Shown here: one piece after another, positions 22,981 through 34,875 of the stretch
How the letters are laid out: each line of letters begins with the position of its first letter
Position numbering within the stretch: position 1 is the first letter of the stretch
NCBI RefSeq assembly: GCF_026151205.1
Contig: NC_087074.1
Coordinates: forward strand, 4,216,001 to 4,280,000
Reading direction: 5' to 3'
Origin: Bolinopsis microptera
Taxonomy: Eukaryota; Ctenophora; Tentaculata; Lobata; Bolinopsidae
DNA: 64,000 nt
The notes under the pieces: generated by a model
Seen by the model: only the letters and a program-made list of their open reading frames with translations
Database searches by the model: none
Told to the model about the DNA's origin: nothing
Made by a program: the position numbers and the translations under genes

Positions 22981-25900
22981 ATGAGTAGAAAGTATTTCAA
23001 GATTACCAAATGTCCGGAAGCATCTCTCGCAACAGCTAATAGGATTATCGTCAGTGACAAGCAAGGTTTATTTATAAATAATATCAGAAACCTATTTCGT
23101 TAACTTAGCTTTTTAAAACTATAACGCTTCATGTTACCAAGTATTATCCTCCTCGTATAATTATAATAATGTAGGTGTTTCAAGCTTAAATCTTACATTT
23201 TTTTGCGTAAATTCCAGAAATAATATAATTGCTTCGTTCTTTTCAACAAGTTTCTAATTCCAGGTATCAGTGATAAAGCGATAATCAACGTTACAAAAAA
23301 TAATGGTACGAGCTCTATCCACTCGGTAATCCTCAGTTCTAGAGTTAATCTTGACTATCTCGGACTTACCCTCGTGGACAGACAATGGTTGGAGGTGCCT
23401 CTCGACGAACAGGTACTACTCATATTCTAACTTACAGTGTAAATGATTCATTAACTAGTAGTACTTAGTGAAATAATCTGTTTTTAGCACATGCTAATAA
23501 TTCTAGTTGCCAATTTACATATATAATAGTTTATGCAATCCTTCTTCAATATTATCATATTAAGTATTAAGTTTGTAGTAACTGTGATCATGTTACTATG
23601 ACAGGTATTGGTGTCGATAGAGAACAGATCCACTAAGAAGCTAGCCTCTATGGTATTACTGTCTGTAGAGTTCCTACAAAAAGCTAAAGCCACTAAGAAC
23701 CCCTTAAACACAGACGAAATGGCTCAGCAATTTGCAATGAAACACATCGAACAGCCTGTCCAGCTTCATCAAAGAGTAAATAGTTACTTTGAATTATCAA
23801 ACTTTTGTTTAAATTGCAAAAAAACTCAAAATTAAAAGTTATCAACCTATTTTTAAATGTATACTACTACTATAAACTATAGTGTTGGTTGTAATGGTTA
23901 TCACTTAAACCCCACAGTTAGTGTTCACTCTGACCAACAACCCTACCCTGGTATTTACCGTAGTTAAGATAAGCACCACTGAGGGGCCACTTGACATGAG
24001 CAAGATAGATGAGAACGCTAAAGTTGGCGTCCTTTTCCAAAACACTGAGGTTAGTATGTATTTTGGTAAACAAAGTATTCATTTATATGGGGTATATCCC
24101 TTTATATGTAGTATTTTGAAGAGTGTACACTAAATATAATTTCATAACGTTTAATTTTAGAATTTTGCCTGCTCCTTTTAAAAGTTAAATCCACTACAGA
24201 TAAGGTTTGAGCCAGCCAAGGCCTCTGGTGTACAGCTAAAGGGAAGCGCAGTTGGAACTGAATCAAGTCCAAACGTAATCAATCCCAACTGGGACTTTGC
24301 TCAAATGGGTATTGGAGGTCTGAACGATGAGTTTAGTGATATTTTCCGACGAGCCTTTGCTTCCAGGTTGTTTCCTTCTAACATCATCGCTGATTTGGGA
24401 ATCAAGCACGCCAAAGGTAATTTATATTTTATTTTCGATTAATTATAAGCAGAATATAATTTTTTTAACATTAACAAATTTTTAAACGATAAACAAGTCA
24501 ACTTTTACATAATAATTTACTGATTTCAGTAGAATAGGTACATATCTTTCCAGTAAAACATTTTCTTATCAGAATCGTCAAATCTCATAAAATTAAAATC
24601 TAAGTCTTTTGGATATCAATTTTGCTAGCACCAGATTTCCTTGAAGTAATCAAAAGGACGCTGTAAGCTGTCAAGCGATAAAATATCACCAAAACAAAAA
24701 GCCAAATCAAATCACGCTGCAGATAATCGTTCGTATCAAATCCGTAAAAATCCAAAACAATCAAGCCACTGTCAAATCCATGGAAAGTTTCATCAGTCGA
24801 GTTGAAGAAGGAATCTTTAAACTCAGTAACAGCAGCTATCTCTACAGCTGGTGCCATCCAACAGAAATACCTCCCTGCTTGTAGGTACGCGGGGATAGTT
24901 TGAGGGTTCAAGAAGTTTCCAATAAACAGAGCCATCAGAGAGAAGATCCCCAGGTTTATAGCTTGAGCTCTGGTAAAGTCACGTGCCAGAGCCGCTATTG
25001 TCATTCCGTATCCCACCGAGCAGACATCACTTAGAGTGATAGCAGCAGAAGTTATCAGATACTTTGTGAAGGAGCTTTGGAAGCCAACAGCCCAGTAGAT
25101 GATAGTGGAGTAGATCCAGCCGTGAGCCAAGGTGAAAGGAAGATCCGTTAGATTCTGACTAATAAAGAGAACAGTGGCTGTGTACATGTTCAACTGCTTC
25201 TCCTGCATGTAGATTTCTTTGTCCGCTATAAACGCTCTCATCACAGCAAAACCTACAATGCAAGTATGGTTCAAGATAGCCAGGCAGATAACTCCGATCT
25301 TACTCACAGATGTCTCAGGATTATCTGGAATTTGGAAGAAAATGACGCTCAGCAGGCCCGCTACGAAGATTGTCTGAAACATCCTCATTTTCCCCAAAGC
25401 GAGATGTCTAGCATTTACAACCCCGCTCCGCCACATTACCGCTCTTAGCTGTGCTAGGAATGTTACCTGTCTTGATCCTACTGTCCCACTCATGGCTAGA
25501 GCGTCCAGTAGAGATGACACACTGGATGCCTTTGAGACTTTGCCCTCTGTTTGGTACCCCTTACTGGCTTGGCTGCTGTAAAACTTTATCATCCCGTAAG
25601 CACCTTCACCGCTGGACAGATCCATCAGATGATCTGCCAAGTTGAAGTGCATGGGACAAGGACTCCCCATCTGCTCCAGGAATGGGGCTATCTCCGACAT
25701 GGACCCGTGAAGTGCGGTCTGTCCGTAACTCAGCAAAGTCAGTCTGTCACACATCATGAAGATGGCAGATGAGGGCTGGTGTATACTGAGGATGATAGTT
25801 CGGCCGTCTTTTGCTAGAGATTTTAGCAGCTTGATGATGGATAGGGCTGTTGACGAATCTAGACCTGATGTGGACTCATCAGCAAAGAGGATAGGCGGGT

Positions 25901-28900
25901 CAGATATCAACTCAGTTGCTAAAGACAGCCGTTTCTTCTCCCCTCCAGATATCCCGTTCCCAGACACTCCAATAACAGTTCCTTGAGTGTGAAGAAGTCC
26001 CACCTTTCTCAACACACTATTGACTTTAGACTTGATATCGTCAGGTCCGAAGCAGTCAGTAGCACGGAGTGCGGCGTGGAACCAGATGTGTTCCCAAACA
26101 GTCAGACAACTCAGTAGATGAGGTTCCTGTTCCACATAAGCAGATATCTTACCCATACAGTACTTGGCAGGAGCTCCCTGGACCCTAATGTCCCCCGTAC
26201 ACTTCAAAGTAGCATTCTTACTGTAACCGTACAGACAGTTCAGCAAGGTTGTTTTGCCGGCTCCGCTAGGTCCCATCAGAAAGGACAGTTCCCCGGGCCT
26301 TGCTGTTCCTGAGACTCTGTTTAGGATGGTCTTCCTATCTTTTACGGAACTTTTGAAGCAGCAGAAGGGTGATCTCCATTTCTCCACACTTGTTATGATT
26401 TCTATCGTTGCTGTTATAGTGTCCCACTCTAGGGACATTTGTCCGAAATCTTTGACCACTGATGATTTACGTCTCCGTCTCCCGCTGCGTCGAGTTGAAG
26501 GGACCTGCAGACTGGACCCTGAGTCAGATTTACCAAATTGTTCATACTTAGGGAGAGAATCTGAGTCGGTTAACTTGGACATCTCGAGGTCTTTCAGTGG
26601 ACCCCAAGACATTCCGAAACTTTATCACAACTAAGAAAATCTATCGAGTAATGAATTTGCTGTTCCATGATTCTCCAATATATTAGGCAGCCGCTATATT
26701 AGGTGGCTGGATGCAGAAATTAGTTGCATTATCAGAGACGTTCATTAAATAGCTGGTTTAAGTTACTCGATGGGGTTGAATAAGCGTAGACTAATATCAC
26801 GATTAAACTGACCCATAAATTGAGATACCTGCGACAAATTTGACTCTGACGCTATCACAATTCCAGGTCACTCCTATCAATTTCTATTTATGTGGAATCA
26901 CATGCGATCTATGTACGTGGTTCCATGGGAATAACATCCTTTCATTTAGCAAACCTTACCATCGATTGAGGGGTGAAGAATATTTCTGAGTTTCTATAAA
27001 AAATTAACGCTACCTCCCTACCCGCAACCAATCAGAAGCACGGGTTTTACAGCACTTAACTATTATAATTACTTCAGGTATTCTGCTGTACGGGCCTCCT
27101 GGAACTGGTAAAACTCTAATGGCGAGACAAATTGGAAAAATGTTGAACACAAGAAAACCTAAGATTGTTCAGGTAATTTATCTGTGCTCTTCACCAATAT
27201 GAACATTTTTTAAATAATTTCAGGCTTACAAGTTACATGAACGCTTTATTAATGTGTCATCCCTGTAATTGTTAATTACCACTGCCCAAGTTTAATTTAT
27301 CAAATAAACCCAGGGCCCGGAGATTCTAAGTAAGATGGTGGGTGAGAGTGAGGCTAATGTGAGAGCCCTGTTCGCTGAGGCTGAGGCAGAGGAGAGACAG
27401 ATGGGTGCTAACAGGTTCGTTCAAAAGTTAAAATGAACACCAAATACCACATTATTTATGCTAAATATCTCTGGCCGACTATGTATAGTAGTATGTAGGG
27501 GGGGGTGTCACGTCCGTCTATGTCCGCTTGTCTCATAGAATCCAAAAAGGACAGGACATAGGCGGACATAGGCGGACATAGGCGGACATTGGCGGACATA
27601 GGCGGACATAGACGGACATAGGCGGACATTGGCGGACATAGACGGACATTAGCGGACATTAATGGACACCTAAATTGCTAAATAAAATGTTCAATTTTTG
27701 CTGTTATAGGGGGATCATGTTTTTTGTCCGTTCGGTACCCTATATTTTCAAAACGGACAAAAAATAGAGCGGACAAAAACGGACAAAAATGGACAAAAAC
27801 GGACAAAATGGAAATAACATTTAGATGCTTCCTCCTCCTACTCTTCCTCCTCCTCCTCCTGGGTCTTCCTGATCTTCCTCAGTCCTCTTCCTCCTCCCCT
27901 CCTCAGTCCTCCTCCTACTCCTCCTCCTCGTCCTCAGTCCTCCTCATCAGTCCTCAACAGTCCTCCTCCCCAGTCCTCCTCCTCTTCATCCTCCTCCTCT
28001 TCCTCCTCAGTCCTCACTCCTCAGTCCTCCTCCTCATCCTTCTCCTCAGTCCTCCATCCTCCTCCTGAGTCCTCCTCCTGGGTCCTCTTCCTGGGTCCTC
28101 CTCTTCATCCTCCTCCTCTTCCTCCTCAGTCCTCAGTCCTTCTCAGTCCTCCTCCTCATCCTTATCCTCAGTCCTCCATCCTCCTCCTCAGTCCTCCCCC
28201 AGTCCCCCTCCTCCTCCTATTCAGTCCTCCTCCTCCTCAGTCCTCCTCCTTCTCAATCCTCCTCCTCCTCCTCCTGAGTCCTCCTCCTCCTCCTCCTCCT
28301 CTTCCCTCTCAGTCATCCTCCTCAGTCCTCCTCCTCAGTCCTCCTCCTCCTGGGTCCTCCTCCTCCTCCTCTTCATCCTCCTCCTCTTCCTCCTCGGTCC
28401 TCAGTCCACCTCCTCATCCTTCTCATCAGTCCTCCTACTCCTCAGTCCTTTCCCAGTCCCCCTCCTTCTCCTCCTCCTATTCAGTCCTCCTCCTCCTCCT
28501 CCTCCTCAGTTCTCCTCAGTCCTCCTTCTCATTTCTCCTAAGTCCTCCTCCTGAGTCCTCTTCCTCCTGAGTCCTCCTCCTGAGTCCTCCTCGTCCTCCC
28601 TCTCAGTCATCCTCCTCAGTCATCCTCCTCAGCCATCCTCCTCAGCCATCCTCCTCAGTACTCCTCAGTCCTCCTCCTTCTCGGTCATCCTCAGTCCTCC
28701 TCCTCCTCCTCCTGGGTCCTCCTCCTCCTCCTCCTCCTCCTCCTGGGTCCTCCTCCTGGGTCTTCCTGATCCTCCCCAGTCCTCTTCCTCCTCCCCTCCT
28801 CAGTCCTCCTCCTACTCCTCCTCATCGTCCTCAGTTCTCCTCATCAGTCCTCAACAGTCAACAGTCCTCCTCCTCCCCAGTCCTCCTCCTCCTCCTGGGG

Positions 28901-31900
28901 CCTTTTCCTGGGTCCTCCTCCTGGGTCCTCCTCCTCCTGGGTCCTCCTTCTCCTCCTCAGTCCTTCTCCTCCTCAGTCCTCTTCCTCCTCTTCCTCCTCC
29001 TCCTCCCTCTCAGTCATCCTCCTCATCCATCCTCCTCAGTCCTCCTCCTTCTCAGTCCTCCTGAGTCCTCCTGAGTCCTCCTCCTCCTCAGTCATCCTCC
29101 TCAGTTCTCCTCCTCCTCCTCCTAGGTCCTCCTTCTGGGTCCTCCTCCTCCTCCTCCTGGGTCTTCCTGATCCTCCTCCTCCCTCTCAGTCATCCTCCTC
29201 AGTCATCCTCCTCAGCCATCCTCCTCAGCCATCCTCCTCAGCCATCCTCCTCAGCCATCCTCCTCAGCCATCCTCCTCAGCCATCCTCCTCAGTACTCTT
29301 CAGTACTCTTCAGTCCTCCTCCTTCTCAGTCCTCCTCAGTCCTCCTCCTGAGTCCTCCTCCTCCTGAGTCATCCTCCTCAGTCCTCCTCCTCCTCCTGGG
29401 TCCTCCTCCTGGGTCCTCCTCCTGGGTCTTCCTGATCCTCCCCAGTTCTCTTCCTCCTCCCCTCCTCAGTCCTCCTCCTACTCCTCCTCATCGTCCTCAG
29501 TTCTCCTCATCAGTCCTCAACAGTCAACAGTCCTCCTCCTCCCCAGTCCTCCTCCTCCTCCTGGGGCCTTTTCCTGGGTCCTCCTCCTGGGTCCTCCTCC
29601 TCCTGGGTCCTCCTTCTCCTCCTCAGTCCTTCTCCTCCTCAGTCCTCTTCCTCCTCTTCCTCCTCCTCCTCCCTCTCAGTCATCCTCCTCATCCATCCTC
29701 CTCAGTCCTCCTCCTTCTCAGTCCTCCTGAGTCCTCCTGAGTCCTCCTCCTCCTCAGTCATCCTCCTCAGTTCTCCTCCTCCTCCTCCTAGGTCCTCCTT
29801 CTGGGTCCTCCTCCTCCTCCTCCTGGGTCTTCCTGATCCTCCTCCTCCCTCTCAGTCATCCTCCTCAGTCATCCTCCTCAGCCATCCTCCTCAGCCATCC
29901 TCCTCAGCCATCCTCCTCAGCCATCCTCCTCAGCCATCCTCCTCAGCCATCCTCCTCAGTACTCTTCAGTACTCTTCAGTCCTCCTCCTTCTCAGTCCTC
30001 CTCAGTCCTCCTCCTGAGTCCTCCTCCTCCTGAGTCATCCTCCTCAGTCCTCCTCCTCCTCCTGGGTCCTCCTCCTGGGTCCTCCTCCTGGGTCTTCCTG
30101 ATCCTCCCCAGTTCTCTTCCTCCTCCCCTCCTCAGTCCTCCTCCTACTCCTCGTCCTCAGTCCTCCTCCTGAGTCCTCCTCCTCCTGAGTCATCCTCCTT
30201 AGTCCTCCTCATCATCCTCCTGGGTCCTCCTCCTGGGTCTTCCTGATCCTCCCCAGTTCTCTTCCTTCTCCCCTCCTCAGTCCTCCTTCTACTCCTCGTC
30301 CTCAGTCCTCCTCATCGTGGAAGACTTTCTAACAGGAAGAACATTTCGCGTCAGGGTTGGATCATCATTTTCTAGAGTGTTTGCTGTAACATCTGGGGTC
30401 CCTCAAGGAACCGTGCTGGGCCCCCTGCTCTTCCTGCTCTTCATAAATGATCTCCCTGATGGAATTGAGAGCTTCGTATCACTCTTTGCGGACGATCTTA
30501 AGCTAGTAACGAGCACAGCTAAGCACAGTGTTGCACAAGATGATATACTGAAACTCAATGCGTGGGAGAAGGAATGGCTCCTAAGATTCAATGTGAAGGA
30601 TGGCAAGTGTAAGGTACTACATATTGGGCGTAACAATCCAATGCACGAGTACTTCATGAATGGGGAACGCCTCCCCCAAGTGAAGGCAGAAAAGGATCTT
30701 GGAGTTCTAACTACCAGAAACCTGGACTGGAGTGATCATATAGATAAGTCCGTGAAAAAAGCAAAGTCTGTTATAGGCTGGATCAAACGAAGTTTGATCT
30801 GCCGTAACAAATTTGTTATGCTAAATGTCTACAGAACTCTAGTTCGACCTCACATCGAATACGCTGTGCAAGTGTGGAATCTACCAGCAGAGCACGGAAA
30901 CTGGAGGACTATTAAGAAGATAGAAGACGTTCAGAGAGAATTTACACGAATAATCGACGGGATTGGTATCCTACCATACGATGAGAGACTGAGAATCCTC
31001 CAGTTAACAACACTACTGGAGCGCCGTATGAGGGGTGATCTTATTGAAACCTTTAAAATAACGACGGGTAAAGTGGACTATGGACAAGATCTTTTCAGGA
31101 TATCACGTAGCGGTACCAAGATCCTAAAAGATAAAAGAGGAAATCAGGTCCTCAGTAACCGTGTTGCCAATTACTGGAACAAAGTACCAAGTTCGGTTAA
31201 AGAAGCCAGTTCAGTAGACGCATTCAAAGCTCGACTTCAATGTTATAAAAATGAACTGATAGCGAGTGGAGCATCGTCAAAGGGTCACTTCTGGGATCTC
31301 AGCGAAACCTTGATGTCAAAAATAAATACATGTGAGCATGATTCATATGCACATTTCATGTCTAATAACCCATTGATTGCTAAATACCGAGGAATCAATG
31401 TTTCTTGATTGTTAAATTCAGAACTACATGTTAACGTCCTAAAAATAATTAATCATTAAATGTTCCGGATAGGAACATTTTTCTTTTTGATAATATTGTG
31501 CGAACTGCAATAGCGTAGAGTGCAGTTGGGTTTCAAGTTTTGTCGAGATGGCCATGTGGCCATAATCCTATTATTATTATTATCATCAGTCCTCAACAGT
31601 CCTCCTCCTCCCCAGTCCTCCTCCTCCTCCTGGGGCCTTTTCCTGGGTCCCTATATAATTTGATATAATAAGTTAAAGCTATTAATAGCTTTAGTGTGAT
31701 TAATAAGTCGTTTGTTTTGTACAAGATTATAATACAAGTTGCAAAAAATTCTCAAAATGTTTGTCCGCTTATGTCCACCAATGTCCGCTAATGTCCACCA
31801 ATGTCCGTCCGAGTCCGCCTATGTCCGTCCGGGTCCGCCTATGTCCGTCCGAGTCCGCCAATGTCCGTCCGTGTCCGCCCATGTCCCAAAAAACACGTCC

Positions 31901-34045
31901 GTTGTCTCATAGAATCCAAAAAGGACAGGACATAGGCGGACATAGACGGACATGACACCCCCCCCTATGTAGTAATCTGTTCAGACAATGTATCTGATAG
32001 GCTGATAGGCTGATAGACTCTGTAACCACAAAACATTCCAGCGGTCTGCACATGATAATAATGGACGAGTTGGACGCCATCTGTAAGCAGAGAGGTAGCA
32101 CTAACTCGGGTACAGGGGTACACGACACTGTTGTTAACCAGCTCCTCAGTAAAATAGACGGAGTGGAACAACTTAACAACATTCTCATCATCGGCATGAC
32201 AAACAGGTTCACTTTTTACAACGGATTATGCATTTTTAAATTTTTTTAAACAGTGAAATATAAGTTATTTCAAGTAAAATGTTAAGCTTGAGTATAGAGA
32301 ATCGTTATTACATCAACTAAGAATAAGATTTGTACATTTATGTACTCTACACTGACGAATTTATAAACAATGTGTACTTGTCAGGAAAGACATGATAGAC
32401 GACGCACTGTTGAGACCTGGTCGTCTAGAAATACACATGGAGATATCCCTTCCTAGCGAACAAGGGAGGGTTGAAATCCTTCATATTCACACCGGTAATT
32501 ACACAATACTAACTCTGGCATAATACCCGGCCCCCTAAATACAGAAATATTTTTATAACCCCCTACTCCCCCCCCCCTGTATTAAGCTCTCACTTTCTGT
32601 CAGCTACAATGAAGAAGAGCGGCAGGTTGGACCCGGATGTGAACATTGAGGAGCTAGCAGCTCTGACCAAGAACTTCAGTGGAGCGGAGATAGAGGGTCT
32701 AGTGCGGGCTGCGCAGAGCAGCAGTCTTAACTCTTATGTTACTGCAACTAGCAAGGTATAGTGTGCAGTCCGTGTAGTCTTTATAATACATTATAAGGTG
32801 CACACTGCACATAAAGCAACTTGATTGTATTGTTCTTACTTTAATCAAGATATTGTATTCATACGGGTAGTGGTATTCGTACACTCTCGGCGAGTGGTGA
32901 CCTTTCACCACAAAAATGGTTCTACTATCACTGAGTACTGAGTACTACGAACGGTCCTAACTATAACTGATAACTCTTAAGTTAATTCTTCACAAATAAC
33001 CAAGTGTTGCTCATGCAGGTAGAGATAAATCAGGAGGTTTATAAGCAGCTGAAAGTTAACAGAGGCCACTTTATGCACTCACTGGAGCACGATGTACAGC
33101 CAGCCTTCGGCTCCAACCTTGACGATCTTAACGATTATCTGCTCTACGGAATTATACCTTGGAGTCCAGGTAATTTATTTAAAACATTTTGCTTTCTGGA
33201 ATAGGTCCTGCTGCTCTATTTTACGTCCAATGGACGTTCATGATATGAGCATCTATTCCAATACGTTATGAGAACTTTATGGTACTGTATTTAATTTGTA
33301 CACTAACAGTTTACACGCAAAATTCTTTACTCCGAGTTAAGTTCTCACCATCTCAGGTATTTCCAAGATCCTCCAAGAAGGAGACCTGTACGGCAAACAA
33401 GCAGCGAACAGTGACCGTACTACACTGGTCTCCCTCCTCCTGGAGGGTGAGAACTTCACTGGCAAAACTGCTCTAGCAGTGAAAATAGCCATCAACTCCG
33501 GCTTTCCATTCACCAAGATCATAACCCCTGGCAAGTTGGTCGAACTAGCTGACATGGCTAAAATCAGGGCTATCTACAAGATCTTCACTGACGCATACAA
33601 ATCAGAAGTGAGCTGTGTCATCTTGGACGGGATCGAGTCGCTGATAGAGTACGTGCCCATAGGGATGAGATTCAACATGTCCATGGTGCAGACTATCATG
33701 ACTCTCATTAAAAACCTCCCTCCTCGAGGGAAGAAGCTCATGATAATAGCCACCACTTCTAACCCAAATCTACTGAAAGATATCGGACTACGACAACACT
33801 TTACTCATACCATGACAGTTCCGTTAGTTCAGAGTTCTACTAATCTGATCGAGATTATTGATACGTTACAGGTCTTCACTAAGGAGGAGACTGAGGATCT
33901 GAAGAATGAACTGAAGGATGTGAATTTGAGGGTGGGGATCAAGAAGTTGATTGATATTTGCATGACTGCTAAACAGGCAGGGGATTCCGATACAAAGAAA
34001 GCAACGTTTATTAATTTATTGAACAGGGCTGGAGGTATTTTGTAA
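22981..34045 (+). CDS. NSF: N-ethylmaleimide-sensitive factor, AAA ATPase
   Basis: Twelve exons: 22981..23065, 23264..23412, 23605..23775, 23918..24049, 24200..24416, 27078..27172, 27314..27414, 32042..32206, 32385..32494, 32604..32755, 33019..33169, 33357..34045. All phases agree and give 738 residues (human 744). NSF is the cytosolic hexamer that, with SNAP, unwinds SNARE complexes after membrane fusion. The N domain is diverged. D1 has Walker A GPPGTGKT, Walker B IIMDELDA, sensor MTN and RPGRLE. D2 has [12 protein letters not shown] in place of the human GPPHSGKT loop, keeping GKT, and a changed Walker B ([10 protein letters not shown]), fitting its structural ATP-binding role. Intron 5 holds an antisense ABCG gene and intron 7 a 4.5-kb transposable element. 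Confidence 0.94.
24600..26612 (-). CDS. ABCG (White-type) half-transporter nested in NSF intron 5
   Basis: A single-exon ORF of 670 residues from ATG 26612. The N-terminal ATPase has Walker [10 protein letters not shown], signature [12 protein letters not shown], Walker [17 protein letters not shown] and H-loop SIHQPSS. The C-terminal half is a membrane domain with about six hydrophobic helices ([15 protein letters not shown] through [21 protein letters not shown]). ATPase-then-membrane order marks the ABCG subfamily: half-transporters that dimerise to export sterols, lipids or small metabolites, or carry pigment precursors in White/Scarlet. The exact member cannot be named. The gene lacks introns and lies wholly inside an intron of NSF on the other strand, so a retrocopy origin is possible. 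All catalytic motifs are intact. Confidence 0.92.
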   Translation of the reverse strand: MSWGPLKDLEMSKLTDSDSLPKYEQFGKSDSGSSLQVPSTRRSGRRRRKSSVVKDFGQMSLEWDTITATIEIITSVEKWRSPFCCFKSSVKDRKTILNRVSGTARPGELSFLMGPSGAGKTTLLNCLYGYSKNATLKCTGDIRVQGAPAKYCMGKISAYVEQEPHLLSCLTVWEHIWFHAALRATDCFGPDDIKSKVNSVLRKVGLLHTQGTVIGVSGNGISGGEKKRLSLATELISDPPILFADESTSGLDSSTALSIIKLLKSLAKDGRTIILSIHQPSSAIFMMCDRLTLLSYGQTALHGSMSEIAPFLEQMGSPCPMHFNLADHLMDLSSGEGAYGMIKFYSSQASKGYQTEGKVSKASSVSSLLDALAMSGTVGSRQVTFLAQLRAVMWRSGVVNARHLALGKMRMFQTIFVAGLLSVIFFQIPDNPETSVSKIGVICLAILNHTCIVGFAVMRAFIADKEIYMQEKQLNMYTATVLFISQNLTDLPFTLAHGWIYSTIIYWAVGFQSSFTKYLITSAAITLSDVCSVGYGMTIAALARDFTRAQAINLGIFSLMALFIGNFLNPQTIPAYLQAGRYFCWMAPAVEIAAVTEFKDSFFNSTDETFHGFDSGLIVLDFYGFDTNDYLQRDLIWLFVLVIFYRLTAYSVLLITSRKSGASKIDIQKT
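27830..30310. repeat. Pyrimidine-rich CTCCTCAGTCCT satellite with 666-bp higher-order period
   Basis: The plus strand is almost purely C and T with scattered AG, built from CTCCTCCTCAGTCCT-like units. A landmark (GATCCTCCCCAG) recurs at 28768, 29434 and 30100, exactly 666 bases apart, and long flanking stretches repeat with it, so a large block was duplicated recently. A short continuation lies at 31588-31650 beyond the LINE insertion. The translated ORF at 27724-28068 is simple repeat, not a gene. Confidence 0.85.
30317..31585 (+). mobile_element. 5'-truncated CR1/jockey-type LINE inserted in the satellite
   Basis: An open frame 30317..31408 encodes the second half of a reverse transcriptase: [20 protein letters not shown], the active site FADD in place of YADD, and the C-terminal region [18 protein letters not shown]. 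Stop TGA at 31408 is followed by about 160 bases of 3' UTR and a (TTA)n tail. Satellite sequence resumes immediately, with TCATC on both sides as a possible target duplication. The N-terminal endonuclease and the first RT motifs are missing, typical of incomplete reverse transcription. It is unrelated at close range to the LINE at 5459. Confidence 0.8.
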
Positions 34046-34875
34046 CTGACTCGTTTACCAAAATGCTGTATTATTTTTTTTCAAGATCCTATTTTAATTA
34101 TAATATTTGCAGCTTTAACAGTTTGGAGGCATGACGCACGATGCAATTTTTCGGGTTTCATTATAAATTTCACCAAATTTTAACGGTAAGATTTCCTAAT
34201 AAGTCGTACCTAGCTGTAGCCTGTTTCAATCTGTAGAAAATAAGCGAGGTAATTAGCTGGATCTAATTGCCGAGTTGGTTTTCAGCTATAAAAGTATATT
34301 AACTAAATAATTAGTGAGTGTGAAATTGGACTGGTACTGACTACCAAGCACTAAATGTTGGATTACCTGTATTATAGGCGTCATTTATTTTTAATAATTG
34401 AGGTATGATGATATAAGTTAATTCTGAAAACGTAATAAATCTTATAAATATAGTTGTACAAGTGATATCGTTTTTTGGGAATATTGTTCAGTTAATTGAA
34501 TTTGTTTATTGAAGTTAAATGTTGCTGATTGTTTACAATTATTGTCACTAATATGCATCTCTTAGATATTGTACTTATTTCATTCAATGCTCATTCTTCA
34601 ATTGTCTGTTTTGTAAGATTCTACCAGGTTTCTAAACCTGTATCATGCATATTTTGACATGATTAAATATCAACTATAATTTAGAAGTCAATTTTATTAA
34701 GTTTTCTGTACCACTTCGATTCATCACAGCAGCCGTAAAGAAAGTTGGTACCCCCTGTAGAAGTATATCAACAATATGTTCCACAATAGTTCAAATGTGT
34801 TTCAAGTATTTCAATTTTACAAACTCTAACGCCTCCCCGTTATCTTAGCAGGAGTGTACATGTTATGATATAAAA
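34046..34875. other. NSF-NDUFS7 spacer
   Basis: AT-rich sequence with no recognised exon. It must contain the NSF 3' UTR and NDUFS7 promoter; no discrete element was identified. Confidence 0.5.

Larger units (their letters stand above)
27498..31965. mobile_element. Foldback-like element with terminal inverted repeats, in NSF intron 7
   Basis: Both ends start with eight G then TGTCAYGTCCGTCTATG (left 27498-27527, right as reverse complement to 31965), 29 of 30 bases alike. The sequence TATGTA flanks both sides (27492-27497 and 31966-31971) as a candidate target duplication. Inside each end lie arrays of a GGACATAGGCGGACAT-type repeat in opposite orientation (about 27538-27665 and 31757-31950), as in Drosophila FB-like elements. 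The centre holds a pyrimidine-rich satellite and a LINE fragment. No transposase was seen, so it is non-autonomous. Confidence 0.75.

Noticed and set aside
27540..27665. CRISPR-like array of short repeats
   Set aside because: Repeats are about 12 bases, adjoining and degenerate with no unique spacers; they are subterminal repeats of a eukaryotic element.
27724..28068. ORF of 114 codons in the pyrimidine-rich array
   Set aside because: Composition is simple CTC/TCC repeat translated as leucine, proline and serine; no start context or domain.
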